The notes under the pieces were generated by a model. The model worked only from the letters and a program-made list of their open reading frames with translations, did no database searches and was not told where the DNA came from. A stretch of DNA of 64,000 nt. Origin: Methanocalculus chunghsingensis. Lineage in GTDB: Archaea > Halobacteriota > Methanomicrobia > Methanomicrobiales > Methanocorpusculaceae. Location: assembly GCF_018132105.1 (NCBI RefSeq), contig NZ_JWHL01000002.1, forward strand, positions 62,001 to 126,000. The letters run 5' to 3'. This document shows positions 1 through 8,516 of the stretch, piece by piece. A program made the position numbers and the translations under genes. Numbering within the stretch: the first letter of the stretch is position 1; every line of letters begins with the position of its first letter.

Positions 1-69
1 TTCAGCGTCCAGAAGGCGGAGCCACAGGATCTGCAGACCTTCCTTGAAAATCCCTTTGATCGAAAATAA
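1..69 (+). CDS. C-terminal end of a gene that begins before the window
   Basis: An open frame runs from base 1 to a TAA at 67-69 and gives 22 residues ending in ENPFDRK. Nothing in so short a tail identifies the family. It converges on the SWIM protein gene at 113-478, with about 43 bases between the two stop codons. That it is a real gene end is likely but unproven. Confidence 0.4.
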   Translation, partial: FSVQKAEPQDLQTFLENPFDRK

Positions 70-112
70 TCTAGCTCGTATTCTTCCTCAAGCATGTAAA
101 ACCACGTGCTTG

Positions 113-478
113 CTATACGTTCTGTTCGTCACCATAAATTGTTTGTTGTTCTCCGGTGCCCTTCTCATGATAATAGAGATCAAACTCCTCAAATAGAGAG
201 CAGCATCGGGCAATCCTGACTGCAATACTATGCCAGCATTCACCACCTCTATAGAGGAAGTCGTCGCAGGTACAGAATCCGTCTTCGACGATATACTCAT
301 CTCTCCTGCCGACCACGACCCAGAAGTCGATATATTTTTTCACATTGCCATGCTCTGCAGCCAGGATTGCCTTCTCTCCCCGCTCCTGGTAAGCATGAAT
401 AATCGCACGTCTTCCCTCACCAGTGAGACGCTTCTCGGATTGCAGAAGAACCCATGGATTGATCATAGCGAAAGACAA
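113..478 (-). CDS. SWIM zinc-finger domain protein
   Basis: The 121-residue protein carries a Cys69-x-Cys71-x9-Cys81-x-His83 pattern, which is the CxCx(n)CxH signature of the SWIM zinc finger. SWIM domains bind nucleic acid or protein partners; the small archaeal stand-alone versions have no assigned role. It lies downstream of the Nif3-family gene on the same strand and overlaps its 3' end by 16 bases, so the two are probably translated from one message. An alternative start four codons in (Met5) would shorten the overlap. The family call is firm, the function unknown. Confidence 0.75.
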   Translation of the reverse strand: MSFAMINPWVLLQSEKRLTGEGRRAIIHAYQERGEKAILAAEHGNVKKYIDFWVVVGRRDEYIVEDGFCTCDDFLYRGGECWHSIAVRIARCCSLFEEFDLYYHEKGTGEQQTIYGDEQNV

Positions 479-1170
479 CTCTCCGGTGGATCATCAATAT
501 ATGTCCATCCCATTCTTTCTGCGATGGCTCGCATTCCCGGGGATTCAAGGGTATAATGTGTTGCCTCGATACATGGCAGCGGCGCCTGGCGAGCAATGCT
601 ATGCTTCATCTCTGATGATATGAAGAGATCTGCCCCGAGATCTCTTGCTTCTTCCATCAGGTCCGGCTGAAATCCGGATCCCCCGACAACTGCAACCCTG
701 CCGGGTACATCGATGGTGCCATAGATTCGAACCCCGCATGAGAGCCGGGAGACCAGATCTGGAAGGGTGAGCGAAAAGTCGCCGACGATGCCGAGGCTCA
801 TCCTCTTTCTGTTCGTCAGTCCAAGCATATCGGCGAGGCTGTCATTGATCCCTCCCTCCGCATGATCGAAGTTCGTATGCATCACAAAGAGGTTGATCCC
901 GTTCCCAAGGAGTGTTCCGAGGATATGCGCGGTGGTGCCGGTGATCCTGGTGACAGGGGTGAAGATGGGGGTATGATGCACGACAAGCATATCTGCACCA
1001 AGAGAGGCGGCTCTATTGACGACATGTACGGTTGGATCGAGTGCGGCACAGATGGTCGTCACCTCATCTGTTCCCTCAACGATGAGCCCGATCTTTCCCG
1101 TATCGAACTCCTCTGCTAAAGCCGCAGGGGCAATTCTCTCCATTTCGTCGAGAAACGCCGATATTTTCAT
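463..1170 (-). CDS. Nif3-like dinuclear metal-centre protein
   Basis: The 235-residue protein matches the Nif3/YbgI family. It has the HHTP motif at residues 65-68, a second metal-binding stretch around His98 and Asp102 (MHTNFDH), and the C-terminal H-x3-E motif at His205 and Glu209. These residues normally bind two metal ions in a toroidal hexamer. The length fits the short form of about 230-260 residues that lacks the inserted domain. The biochemical function of the family is unsettled; bacterial members have been linked to GTP cyclohydrolase-like or metal-chaperone roles. It heads a two-gene unit with the SWIM protein and is divergent from the homocysteine operon. Confidence 0.85.
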   Translation of the reverse strand: MKISAFLDEMERIAPAALAEEFDTGKIGLIVEGTDEVTTICAALDPTVHVVNRAASLGADMLVVHHTPIFTPVTRITGTTAHILGTLLGNGINLFVMHTNFDHAEGGINDSLADMLGLTNRKRMSLGIVGDFSLTLPDLVSRLSCGVRIYGTIDVPGRVAVVGGSGFQPDLMEEARDLGADLFISSEMKHSIARQAPLPCIEATHYTLESPGMRAIAERMGWTYIDDPPESCLSL

Positions 1171-1270
1171 ACATAGCTAATTGATCAATGTGGCAATAGG
1201 TGTTATGGAGTGGCATATTACCAATAGGTATAATCGACACCATTATTAATGCAGGATAGAGATAATTGGT

Positions 1271-2779
1271 ATGGAAAAGTCTATCGATGAGATTAATACA
1301 AGAATTCGCGATGGAAGTGCCGTTGTTGTCACCGCCGAGGAGATGCCGGATATCGTCTCGGAACTGGGCGAGGAGGGTGCGCTCAGGGAGATCGATGTCG
1401 TGACAACCGGTACCTTCGGTGCGATGTGTTCGTCAGGCGCCTTCTTCAACTTCGGCCATGCTGATCCCCCAATCAGGATGGAACGTCTCTGGTTGAATGA
1501 TGTCGAGGCGTATGCCGGTATAGCTGCAGTTGACGCCTATATCGGGGCGACCCAGGAGTCGACGACCGAAGGGGCGACGTATGGTGGTGCCCATGTCCTT
1601 GAGGATCTCGTCTCCGGCAGGCAGGTCGAGCTCCGGGCGATCTCAAAAGGGACCGACTGCTACCCAAGGAGGACTCTCACAACCGATCTCCTCCTCGATG
1701 ATCTGAACCAGGCGATCATGGTCAATCCAAGAAACACATACCAGTGTTATAATGCCGTGACGAACCAGTCTGACCGGACCCTGAACACCTATATGGGGAC
1801 CCTCCTCTCCAACACAGGGAATATCTCATACTCGGGTGCCGGGCTTCTCTCTCCGCTTGCAAACGATCCCACACTCTCGCTTATCGGAGGGGGCGTTCCG
1901 ATCTTCCTTGGAGGTGGAAGTGGAATGGTTATCGGTGAAGGGACCCAGAGCTCTCCGGCGAATGGATTTGCAACACTGATGGTGAGCGGAGATCTCAAAG
2001 AGATGAACTCCGACTACCTTCGTGCGGCAAGCATCACCGGCTATGGTGTCACCCTCTATATCGGCCTTGGGATCCCACTCCCGGTTCTCAATACTGATAT
2101 CGTCAGGAATACCGCTGTCAGGGATGAAGATCTCGTCACATCGATCGTCGATTACGGTGTGCCACGAAGGGACCGGCCTGTCCTCCGGACGGTCACCTAT
2201 GCCGAACTGAAGAGCGGGAGCGTCGAGATCGATGGCGAGATGATCCGGACATCCCCAATCTCAAGCTTCAGCATGGCACGGCAGGTGGCAGGCGATCTCA
2301 AGGCGAGGGTCGAGGAAGGGGCCTTCACCCTGGCACTCCCGACGATGAGGATCAATAACCAGAAGAGGAACAGGCCGATGAGGGAGACTGCCAGGACCCC
2401 GAGGGTACGGGAGATTATGAATCCGGCGGTTGTCACCATCACCGAGAATGAGCTGGTGAAGACTGCCGCGAAGAAACTCCTCAAAGGAGAGACGAATCAT
2501 CTTCCGGTCATCGACCGGGAGGGGAGGCTTGTTGGGATCATTACAACGTATGATGTCTCCAAGTCTGTTCTTCGTGACGGAGACGCCCTCACCGTCTCAG
2601 AGATCATGACAAAGAAGGTTGTTACCATCTCGGCAGATGAGGCGGTCGATCTCGCAGCACAACGCCTTGAACAGAATAATATCAGTGCCCTCCCGGTTGT
2701 TGACTCGTCACGCCATGTGATCGGGATACTCAATGCGGTGGATCTTGGAAAACTCATCCAACGGAGGTGGCAGCCATGA
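1271..2779 (+). CDS. Homocysteine biosynthesis protein (DUF39 plus two CBS domains)
   Basis: The 502-residue protein has an N-terminal DUF39 domain (about residues 1-365) with the conserved early stretch TTGTFGAMCSSGA, followed by two CBS repeats (about 375-500). The closest known group is the Methanosarcina MA1821 family, which is needed, together with a NIL-ferredoxin, to make homocysteine from aspartate semialdehyde and sulfide. The CBS pair suggests nucleotide or S-adenosyl ligand sensing, which is inference. The start ATG follows an AT-rich promoter-like stretch at about 1215-1255. The stop overlaps the next gene's start as ATGA, so translation is coupled. Confidence 0.88.
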   Translation: MEKSIDEINTRIRDGSAVVVTAEEMPDIVSELGEEGALREIDVVTTGTFGAMCSSGAFFNFGHADPPIRMERLWLNDVEAYAGIAAVDAYIGATQESTTEGATYGGAHVLEDLVSGRQVELRAISKGTDCYPRRTLTTDLLLDDLNQAIMVNPRNTYQCYNAVTNQSDRTLNTYMGTLLSNTGNISYSGAGLLSPLANDPTLSLIGGGVPIFLGGGSGMVIGEGTQSSPANGFATLMVSGDLKEMNSDYLRAASITGYGVTLYIGLGIPLPVLNTDIVRNTAVRDEDLVTSIVDYGVPRRDRPVLRTVTYAELKSGSVEIDGEMIRTSPISSFSMARQVAGDLKARVEEGAFTLALPTMRINNQKRNRPMRETARTPRVREIMNPAVVTITENELVKTAAKKLLKGETNHLPVIDREGRLVGIITTYDVSKSVLRDGDALTVSEIMTKKVVTISADEAVDLAAQRLEQNNISALPVVDSSRHVIGILNAVDLGKLIQRRWQP

Positions 2780-3162
2780 AACTCTTCATCACCGTTCCGC
2801 GTGAGGTGATCAAGCAGCCGCTCATCGCCCAGGTCGTCCTTGAGACCGGTGTCCTGATCAATGTCGAGCGGGCGCATATCGACTCGACCGAGGGCTGGAT
2901 CCTCATTGATATCCCTGATGCCGAGGGTGACCGAATATCGGCCCGCCTCATCGAGCGCGGGGTTGATGTGAAGAAGCTTGAGAAGGCGGTCATCCATGAT
3001 GAGTACGAATGTGTCGAGTGCGGGGCATGTATCAGCATCTGCCCCCAGGAGGTCTTCTCCTATGATGAGGACTATCATCTCGTCATCACGGATGATCGCT
3101 GCATCCTCTGCGGCAGGTGTGTCCCTGCCTGTCCACACCAGGCGCTCTCCATCAGGCAATGA
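2776..3162 (+). CDS. NIL-domain ferredoxin (homocysteine biosynthesis partner)
   Basis: The protein has an N-terminal NIL domain (about residues 1-70) and two [4Fe-4S] ferredoxin motifs of the form CxxCxxCxxxCP near its C-terminus (CVECGACISICP and CILCGRCVPACP). This is the architecture of MA1822, the partner of the DUF39 protein in methanogen homocysteine synthesis, where it probably delivers electrons for sulfur transfer. The ATG at 2776 is preferred over an in-frame GTG at 2767 because GGAGGTG at 2763-2769 gives a well-placed ribosome site and the ATG overlaps the upstream TGA. Confidence 0.9.
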   Translation: MKLFITVPREVIKQPLIAQVVLETGVLINVERAHIDSTEGWILIDIPDAEGDRISARLIERGVDVKKLEKAVIHDEYECVECGACISICPQEVFSYDEDYHLVITDDRCILCGRCVPACPHQALSIRQ

Positions 3163-3872
3163 TCAGGCGGCATTTTCAGCATCACCAGACGATCACGACC
3201 ATCCTTGCAGACTGTGAGGAGCATATCGGGGCGGCTCGGGAGGGTATTCTGGATGCACGGCAGGCAGTGGAGGCGGTCTGTGCGACCGATCCCTTCTTCG
3301 CCTCGACCTTTGATCCATATGATCCGGGATCTGATCACCCGGTGATCCGCCGTATGGTCGCAGCAGCAGAAGAGGCGGGTGTCGGACCGATGGCTGCGGT
3401 TGCGGGAACGATTGCCTGGGCGGGTGTGGAAGCGATGGTTGATGCAGGGGCGGGCTTTGGGGTCGTCGACAATGGAGGGGATATCGCCCTCATCTCTGAT
3501 CGGGATCTCAGGATCGGCATCTATGCCGGAGAATCCAACCGGAACTCGGCCTTTCTGATACCCCCGCAGACGGAGCCAACCGGTATCTGTACCTCATCGG
3601 CATCGGTCGGCCCTTCGATATCGCTCGGATCAGCCGATGCGGTAACCGTCTTTTCAGGGAATGTTTCAGCAGCGGATGCATGGGCAACCTCTCTCTGCAA
3701 CAGCCTCACACCTGATGATCTCTCATCCTTCTCCCTTCTTGAGGAGACTGGTGTCATCGGAGTGATCGCCGTCTTTGGTGATGTGATAATCCGGTGGGGG
3801 ACAATTCCTGCACTCGTCTCTGCCCATATTGATCGGAATCTGATTACCTCTACAATGTCATTTTTAAAATAG
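3159..3872 (+). CDS. UPF0280 / ApbE-like protein
   Basis: This 237-residue protein belongs to the UPF0280 family, related to the ApbE flavin-transferase fold. The core is rich in Gly and Ala, with FGVVDNGGDIALI at the position of the ApbE-like active-site region. In Methanosarcina and in sulfate reducers, relatives sit beside the DUF39 and NIL-ferredoxin genes and have been tied genetically to reductive sulfur assimilation. Here the three genes form a clean operon with ATGA overlaps (start 3159 against TGA at 3160-3162). A role as third component of homocysteine synthesis is inferred from context. Confidence 0.85.
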   Translation: MIRRHFQHHQTITTILADCEEHIGAAREGILDARQAVEAVCATDPFFASTFDPYDPGSDHPVIRRMVAAAEEAGVGPMAAVAGTIAWAGVEAMVDAGAGFGVVDNGGDIALISDRDLRIGIYAGESNRNSAFLIPPQTEPTGICTSSASVGPSISLGSADAVTVFSGNVSAADAWATSLCNSLTPDDLSSFSLLEETGVIGVIAVFGDVIIRWGTIPALVSAHIDRNLITSTMSFLK

Positions 3873-3873
3873 A

Positions 3874-4113
3874 TACGATCGTTTTTCATTTATATCGATA
3901 AATTGGCGTGGGCGACCACTGACCAGTTATGAAGTTATCGTGAATACAATTAATTCAACCAAGACAAAAGAGGGATTGAATGTGCTGGCAGTTCTTGATA
4001 AGAATATTTATTTGCGAGGAATCAAAGTTTCTGATGATGAGATCGCCAATATCAACCTGTCACGAGTTGCGTTTCATGGGGATTGGAACTACTCCATCTC
4101 GCCCAATATTTGA
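3874..4113 (+). pseudogene. 3' remnant of an ISAzo13-type (Rhodopirellula-like) transposase
   Basis: A frame with no usable start encodes an 80-residue tail containing NWRGRPLTSYEVIV, IKVSDDEIANINL and FHGDWNYSI, ending at a TGA. These phrases match the conserved C-terminus of the large ISAzo13-family DDE transposases. The rest of the transposase is absent: immediately upstream is the stop of the UPF0280 gene, so only the 3' end survives. The remainder of the gap up to 4230 shows nothing recognisable. Confidence 0.75.
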
Positions 4114-4230
4114 TTAGGTTATTTCTTTACAGATCCTATGCCGATACCCGATCTCCGTCCACCCATACAGGACATCAATTTTTGGCGCGCCCTGCCGCCC
4201 CCATGGGCTTACGCTCACCCGCACCAGGCA

Positions 4231-4800
4231 TCACCGCTGTCTATCAAAATCAGACAGGGTTGGACTCATGCTTTTTTCGGCTTCCTGATAGGGACGATAA
4301 AAATCCCGATAGAGGGGTGTCATATTCCTCTTCTTTTTCAAGAGAGCTCTCTGGAATCCATATTTCAGATAAAACCCCTCTGAGTTGGGTTTGGAGTCGA
4401 CTGTGATCATGCGGCACCCTACATACTGCGAGAGCCGCATAGCGATGGCCATCGTCCTCACTAGCATTGCCCGGCCAATACCTCGTCCTTCAAACTCTTC
4501 GTGGGTTGCAAGTCGTGCGATCTTCAATGCCGGATAGTGCGGATATGGATATCCATCTTCACCATCATCATCCCCGATCCCTTTTCTAATGATACAATCA
4601 TTCGTAAGTGTGAAAAAACCGACGATTTGCTCTTCATATGAGACAATCCGCGTGACAGATAGCCTTGCGTCCTGGTTTTTCCTAGCGTCTTCGATCAGGA
4701 AATCGGTCAGATCCTGCTCAACGCAGCTGAATGATGAAAGATCAATGTCATCATAGAGAAAAGAGAAAGATAGAGTATCGAAGGGTATTTTACCGTTCAA
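4231..4800 (-). CDS. GNAT acetyltransferase, probable toxin-type
   Basis: The 189-residue protein has a GNAT fold with the acetyl-CoA motif FEGRGIGRAML in the middle and the SEGFYLKYGF ending typical of acetyltransferases. The N-terminal DLTDFLIEDA and the length match the branch that includes TacT-like, tRNA-acetylating toxins, but a housekeeping acetyltransferase cannot be excluded. The likely start is TTG at 4800-4798, which overlaps the stop of the preceding small gene as TTGA. No good internal ATG exists near the N-terminus. Together the two look like a toxin-antitoxin operon with an unusual partner. Confidence 0.7.
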   Translation of the reverse strand: MNGKIPFDTLSFSFLYDDIDLSSFSCVEQDLTDFLIEDARKNQDARLSVTRIVSYEEQIVGFFTLTNDCIIRKGIGDDDGEDGYPYPHYPALKIARLATHEEFEGRGIGRAMLVRTMAIAMRLSQYVGCRMITVDSKPNSEGFYLKYGFQRALLKKKRNMTPLYRDFYRPYQEAEKSMSPTLSDFDRQR

Positions 4801-4943
4801 AGTCGCATCTCGCGGGCCAGAATGGCCGCTTCGCGGATAAGCTCCCGACCATCATCGGTGTCTGTGGGATAGTCCAGATAGTGCTGGAAACGCTCTGCGT
4901 CTTCACCCTCCAGAAAAAGTCCAAGTTCTATTGGTTCTGCCAT
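4797..4943 (-). CDS. 48-residue partner of the GNAT protein, possible antitoxin
   Basis: A small frame starts at ATG 4943 and ends at TGA 4797. It encodes an acidic peptide of 48 residues beginning MAEPIELGLFLEGEDA and ending in the helix-like LIREAAILAREMRL. It has no ribbon-helix-helix or AbrB signature that I can see, unlike the usual antitoxins of GNAT toxins. Its stop overlaps the GNAT start, so expression is coupled. An AT-rich promoter-like element (about 4975-4990) lies upstream. An antitoxin role is inferred only from size, charge and position. Confidence 0.6.
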   Translation of the reverse strand: MAEPIELGLFLEGEDAERFQHYLDYPTDTDDGRELIREAAILAREMRL

Positions 4944-5110
4944 GTTCCACTCTTCCTGATATGATCTTCCTGATCAATATTATATCTCAACCTAATTCAA
5001 ATAACTTTCTCTCCCGATCAGGTCATCAAACCCCTCTCTCGGCAGTTCACCAGTGAGATCCTTACTCCTCCCTTCCTGGAGATAGGGTGGGTTAGAGGTC
5101 TCAGCCGGAA

Positions 5111-5428
5111 TTGATCCTGTGGATTATGCTGATATCTGTCGGCACTTCATGGCGACCCTCACCCATCACAGAGGAGTATATGCAGGAACTCGGATTGAAC
5201 AAACGACAGGTTGCTGCTATCTCATTCCTGCGTGTTCACGGCACAATCACCAGCGGCAGGTACCAGGAGCTCAATGCTGTTGCCGCAAGGACCGCGGTGA
5301 ATGATTTAAACGACCTCATCGGGAAGCGCATCATCGAACGGAAGGGTCGATCGCGGCGCGACACCCATTATATTTTGGCTCCAGCTCAGGGAGGAGGTTC
5401 CGTGGACGGGAGTGATGTTGCGCGATAA
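5111..5428 (+). pseudogene. C-terminal winged-helix fragment of an AlbA_2-type ATPase/helicase-like gene
   Basis: From about base 5170 the frame encodes EEYMQELGLNKRQ, RYQELNAVAARTAVNDL and RRDTHYIL, which is the C-terminal winged-helix region of proteins with a Schlafen/AlbA_2 N-terminus (often named RecG-like). The first 20 residues do not look like protein of that family and the large N-terminal part is missing, so I read it as a truncated remnant. A short independent DNA-binding protein starting near 5180 is possible. It lies between two transposase remnants. Confidence 0.55.
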
Positions 5429-5506
5429 ATGCGTGATACCTCCATTCCACCTTTCCCCTCAGGCGAGGTCTCAATGCTCCGTCAGGATACAACAAAACAA
5501 GCATAA

Positions 5507-5686
5507 TCGTTTAAATATTCCCTACACAGGTGGTCTTTTTATCAATTTCAACAATTTATTGGATATAAAGCCAATATGTTTGGAATCCCTGTCGTCTATA
5601 TCGATCCTGCTTATACATCAAAAGACTGTTCAAGATGTGGGCATCGAGGTATTCGTTCAGGAAAGCATTTTAAAAAAGGGATGTAG
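5507..5686 (+). pseudogene. 3' remnant of a TnpB (IS200/IS605 OrfB) gene
   Basis: A frame without start encodes SLHRWSFYQFQQF, GIPVVYIDPAYTSKDCSRCG and HFKKG before a TAG. That is the RuvC-III-adjacent zinc-ribbon part of TnpB, with CxxC preserved. A TAA lies directly upstream in the same frame (5504-5506), so the gene is broken and the N-terminal RuvC region is absent. No matching terminal hairpins or TnpA gene were seen nearby. Confidence 0.75.
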
Positions 5687-5688
5687 GG

Positions 5689-6084
5689 TTACTCTGCATG
5701 CTCCTGTGCATACCGGATCGCTTCATGGTGGGCATTACGCCCCCGCATTGAGGTGATCACCTCTTTATCGCACCTGATACCAACCAGCGGTGTCTCCCCC
5801 TCCATCATGAAGTAGAGATCAAAGTACTCAATTGTTTCAAGGAAAACACCCCGTACCAGACCGGATGCCGGTTGAAGAAGGAGTCGATCCATGATCAGAA
5901 CCGACGGCTCCTCGGTAAAGGCATAGAGATAGACCTGGTATGCATTGAGGAAGTCGGAGACGAGCAGTTCTTCCCGTATCTCCGGGTCCAGCCGACTGAT
6001 GGCCCGGGCGAGCCGATGATCATCTTCATCTGCATATTCGAGGAGCTCATCTGCTATCTCAAAAAGGGAGATCGTTTCCTCCAT
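5689..6084 (-). CDS. Hypothetical protein, acidic
   Basis: A protein of 131 residues from the ATG at 6084 (a further nine codons upstream are open to 6111). The start at 6084 is chosen because the N-terminus MEETISLFEIADELLEYA then resembles a normal helical start. The protein is acidic with no membrane segment. Phrases such as LFMMEGETPLVGIRCDKEV suggest a soluble alpha/beta fold. I do not recognise the family. It is divergent from the wHTH-trm56 operon with 35 bases between starts, so the two may share regulation. Confidence 0.5.
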   Translation of the reverse strand: MEETISLFEIADELLEYADEDDHRLARAISRLDPEIREELLVSDFLNAYQVYLYAFTEEPSVLIMDRLLLQPASGLVRGVFLETIEYFDLYFMMEGETPLVGIRCDKEVITSMRGRNAHHEAIRYAQEHAE

Positions 6085-6119
6085 AAGATATATGCTCACT
6101 TTAAACGCCATAATACTGT

Positions 6120-6395
6120 GTGAGAGAAGAAGACCTCGACTGGACTATCTATCACCGGATCGCCCTTGGCGAAGCGGGAACCATCCCGGAACTTATTGAG
6201 ATAACCAGACTTGATGAAGGGGTGATCAGGGCATCGATCCAGCGGCTCGTCAGGTACCTTCTCATCAGACAGGAAGGGGAGAATGTCCATCCTATGGGGG
6301 TTGAAGAGATGCTCCTCTCCTGCAGGATCCGATATACAGAGGATCTTCCTGTGACAATCGAGAATGGTGTTATAAAAATAAAAAAGCAGGAGTGA
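6120..6395 (+). CDS. Small winged-helix DNA-binding protein
   Basis: The 91-residue protein, starting at a GTG, has a helix-turn-helix arrangement ([30 protein letters not shown]) followed by a short beta-rich wing. It leads the operon that contains trm56, an ATP-grasp gene and tfe, and its stop overlaps the trm56 start as GTGA. Specific target and effector are unknown. A transcription-regulatory role is inferred from fold only. Confidence 0.65.
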   Translation: MREEDLDWTIYHRIALGEAGTIPELIEITRLDEGVIRASIQRLVRYLLIRQEGENVHPMGVEEMLLSCRIRYTEDLPVTIENGVIKIKKQE

Positions 6396-6925
6396 TCATC
6401 ATCATTGAAACATATATTCTGAGAATCGGCCACAGGCATGATCGTGATCAGCGTGTGACAACGCATGTCGGCCTGACCGGCCGGGCACTGGGTGCGAAGG
6501 GGATGTACCTTGCAGCAGATGATCGCGGGGTCGTCGAGAGCATCAAAAGTGTTGCCAGGCGGTTTGGGGGGGACTATCATATTGAGGATGGTGTTCAGTG
6601 GAGGCAGTGTATCCGCGAATTTCAGGAGTCGGGCGGGACCGTTGTTCACCTGACGATGTACGGTCTTCGTATCCAGGATGTCATCGGGGGTATCAGAGCC
6701 GCCTCAAAGGTTCTTGTCATCGTTGGGGCAGAGAAGGTGCCGGGCGAGATATACGGACTTGCAGATTATAATGTCGGCGTCACCAACCAGCCTCATTCCG
6801 AGATTGCCGGACTTGCTGTCTTCCTCGATCAGCTGTATGAAGGAAAAGAGCTTGAGTGTGAGTTTCCGGATGCCGATATCCGTGTCATTCCGTGCGAACG
6901 GGGAAAGAATACGGTGGAGCTGTGA
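6392..6925 (+). CDS. trm56: tRNA (cytidine(56)-2'-O)-methyltransferase, aTrm56
   Basis: The 177-residue protein matches archaeal Trm56, a SPOUT-class enzyme that methylates the 2'-O of C56 in the T-loop of tRNA. The N-terminus ([21 protein letters not shown]) and the SAM-binding knot ([20 protein letters not shown]) are both well conserved. The GTG start at 6392 overlaps the upstream TGA. The length is normal. It is the second gene of a run of five overlapping or abutting genes ending in an HDIG protein. Confidence 0.92.
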   Translation: MIIIIETYILRIGHRHDRDQRVTTHVGLTGRALGAKGMYLAADDRGVVESIKSVARRFGGDYHIEDGVQWRQCIREFQESGGTVVHLTMYGLRIQDVIGGIRAASKVLVIVGAEKVPGEIYGLADYNVGVTNQPHSEIAGLAVFLDQLYEGKELECEFPDADIRVIPCERGKNTVEL

Positions 6926-7995
6926 GGGAGATCGTCCTCATCGCCGGGTTTGCCACGCGGCATGTCGTCTCTTCTGCCCGGAGAGCCGGGTACCGCGTCG
7001 TCGCAGTCGATCACTTCTGCGATCTCGACTCCGGCTGGTATGTTGATGATTACCTGCGGTTTGAGGAGCTTGCTGATCTCCCGGATGCGATCGAGGAGAT
7101 ACGATCACGAAACAGGATCGATCACCTGGTACTCACCTCGGGTGCGGAAGAGGTTGTCTGCCCGGGAATCTCCCGTGCCGGGACCAGTCCGGAGATCGTA
7201 TCGCGCTTCATCGACAAGATGAAGACACAGGAGTTCTTTGAGGGGATATCTGTACCCCACCCCTGCCTTGCGGGGCGTGATACCTTTCCTGTTTTTGCCA
7301 AGCCGATCACCGGGGCCGGTGGGTGGAGGAATGCCGTCATCTCATCAAGAAAGGAGATGGATGCATGGATTGAGAAGATCGATCTTCCCTACATGACCCA
7401 GCAGATCATCGAGGGTACGCCTGCCAGCGTCTCATGCCTCTCAGACGGGAGACGGGCGGTAGCAGTGGCGGCAAACGAACAGATCCTCCGGGGTGATGGC
7501 GAGTCGAGCTTCGGTTTTGCCGGGTCGATCACTCCCTGTGATCACCCGCTTGCCGGTGAGATGATGGTTTGTGCCGAAAAGATCGCAGCGGCTACCGGCT
7601 GTATCGGCTCCATCGGGGTCGATTTCGTCCTCTCTGATGAAGCGGTTGCGATTGAGGTGAATCCACGGTTCCAGGCAACCCTCGACACTGTTGAATCGGC
7701 GACCGGGGTGAACCTTTTCTCCCTTCATATGCAGGCATGTGCCGGCATCCTTCCACAAATGAGACCTGAGCCCCGCCGATATGCGGCGCGGCGCATCCTC
7801 TTTGCAGAAGATGACTGTATTGTCCTGCGTGATCTCCGGCGATTCGGATCCTTTATAGCTGATATTCCCCCTATAGGGACCGAATTTTCCAAGGGAGACG
7901 CGATTGTCAGCATCTTTGGGTATGGTGGTACACGGGATGCCGCCCTTCGGATGCTGGATAACCATATTAGTATCATAGCACCATATCTTGCGTAA
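6922..7995 (+). CDS. ATP-grasp family protein (COG2232-like)
   Basis: The 357-residue protein starts at GTG 6922, overlapping the trm56 TGA (GTGA). Its N-terminus ([21 protein letters not shown]) is a Rossmann-like pre-ATP-grasp domain. An ATP-grasp core follows with [11 protein letters not shown] (nucleotide-binding loop) and a metal-binding [10 protein letters not shown] near residue 240. Enzymes of this fold join a carboxylate to an amine or thiol using ATP. This subfamily is common in methanogens and its substrate is unknown to me. It is sandwiched between trm56 and tfe. Confidence 0.8.
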   Translation: MREIVLIAGFATRHVVSSARRAGYRVVAVDHFCDLDSGWYVDDYLRFEELADLPDAIEEIRSRNRIDHLVLTSGAEEVVCPGISRAGTSPEIVSRFIDKMKTQEFFEGISVPHPCLAGRDTFPVFAKPITGAGGWRNAVISSRKEMDAWIEKIDLPYMTQQIIEGTPASVSCLSDGRRAVAVAANEQILRGDGESSFGFAGSITPCDHPLAGEMMVCAEKIAAATGCIGSIGVDFVLSDEAVAIEVNPRFQATLDTVESATGVNLFSLHMQACAGILPQMRPEPRRYAARRILFAEDDCIVLRDLRRFGSFIADIPPIGTEFSKGDAIVSIFGYGGTRDAALRMLDNHISIIAPYLA

Positions 7996-8516
7996 TGGAA
8001 CGAGTGGAAGAACTTCTGCAGAACCCGGCTATTCATGAATTTTTCCTCCGTCTAGTGGGTGACGAGGGGATCCAGCTCATCGCCCGGTTTCCCGAGACCG
8101 GTGAGCATAGTGATGAAGCTCTTGCCGAGATCACCGGTATCAACCTCAACTCTGTCAGGCACAGCCTCTATACTCTTTATGAACGCAGGCTGGCTGAGTA
8201 CCGGAGAGTGAAAGACAATGAGACCGGCTGGCTCACCTATCTCTGGCATCTCAGACTCGATAATCTGGAACCTGTCATTGCTGAGGATCTGGGAACCGTC
8301 AGGGAGAGGCTTGAGGCGCGGAGGCGCTATGAGGAGGAGAATGACTTCTACCTCTGCAAGACCTGTGGTGCAATGTATACTTTCAGCGAGGCGTTTCCAC
8401 ACGAGTTCTCCTGTGCCATCTGTGAGGTTCCACTCAGTCATTTTGATAACGAGGTGCTTGTCACAGCACTGAGGCGGAGGCTTGCGGCAATCAATGAATC
8501 ACTCGGCGACGCCTGA
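7995..8516 (+). CDS. tfe: Transcription initiation factor TFE, alpha subunit
   Basis: The 173-residue protein has the archaeal TFE architecture. An N-terminal winged helix (about 1-90, including [19 protein letters not shown]) is joined by a charged linker to a C-terminal zinc ribbon with CKTCG and CAICE pairs. TFE helps the TBP/TFB/RNA polymerase complex open promoter DNA. The ATG at 7995 overlaps the last base of the preceding stop codon. All four ribbon cysteines are present. Identification is confident. Confidence 0.93.
   Translation: MERVEELLQNPAIHEFFLRLVGDEGIQLIARFPETGEHSDEALAEITGINLNSVRHSLYTLYERRLAEYRRVKDNETGWLTYLWHLRLDNLEPVIAEDLGTVRERLEARRRYEEENDFYLCKTCGAMYTFSEAFPHEFSCAICEVPLSHFDNEVLVTALRRRLAAINESLGDA

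Noticed and set aside
2497-3159. Long minus-strand frame opposite the DUF39 and ferredoxin genes
   Set aside because: It is the antisense shadow of two well-identified coding genes and has no family features.
5111-5428. Intact DNA-binding regulator
   Set aside because: Only the C-terminal winged helix of a larger family is present and the first 20 residues look non-coding; kept as a remnant.
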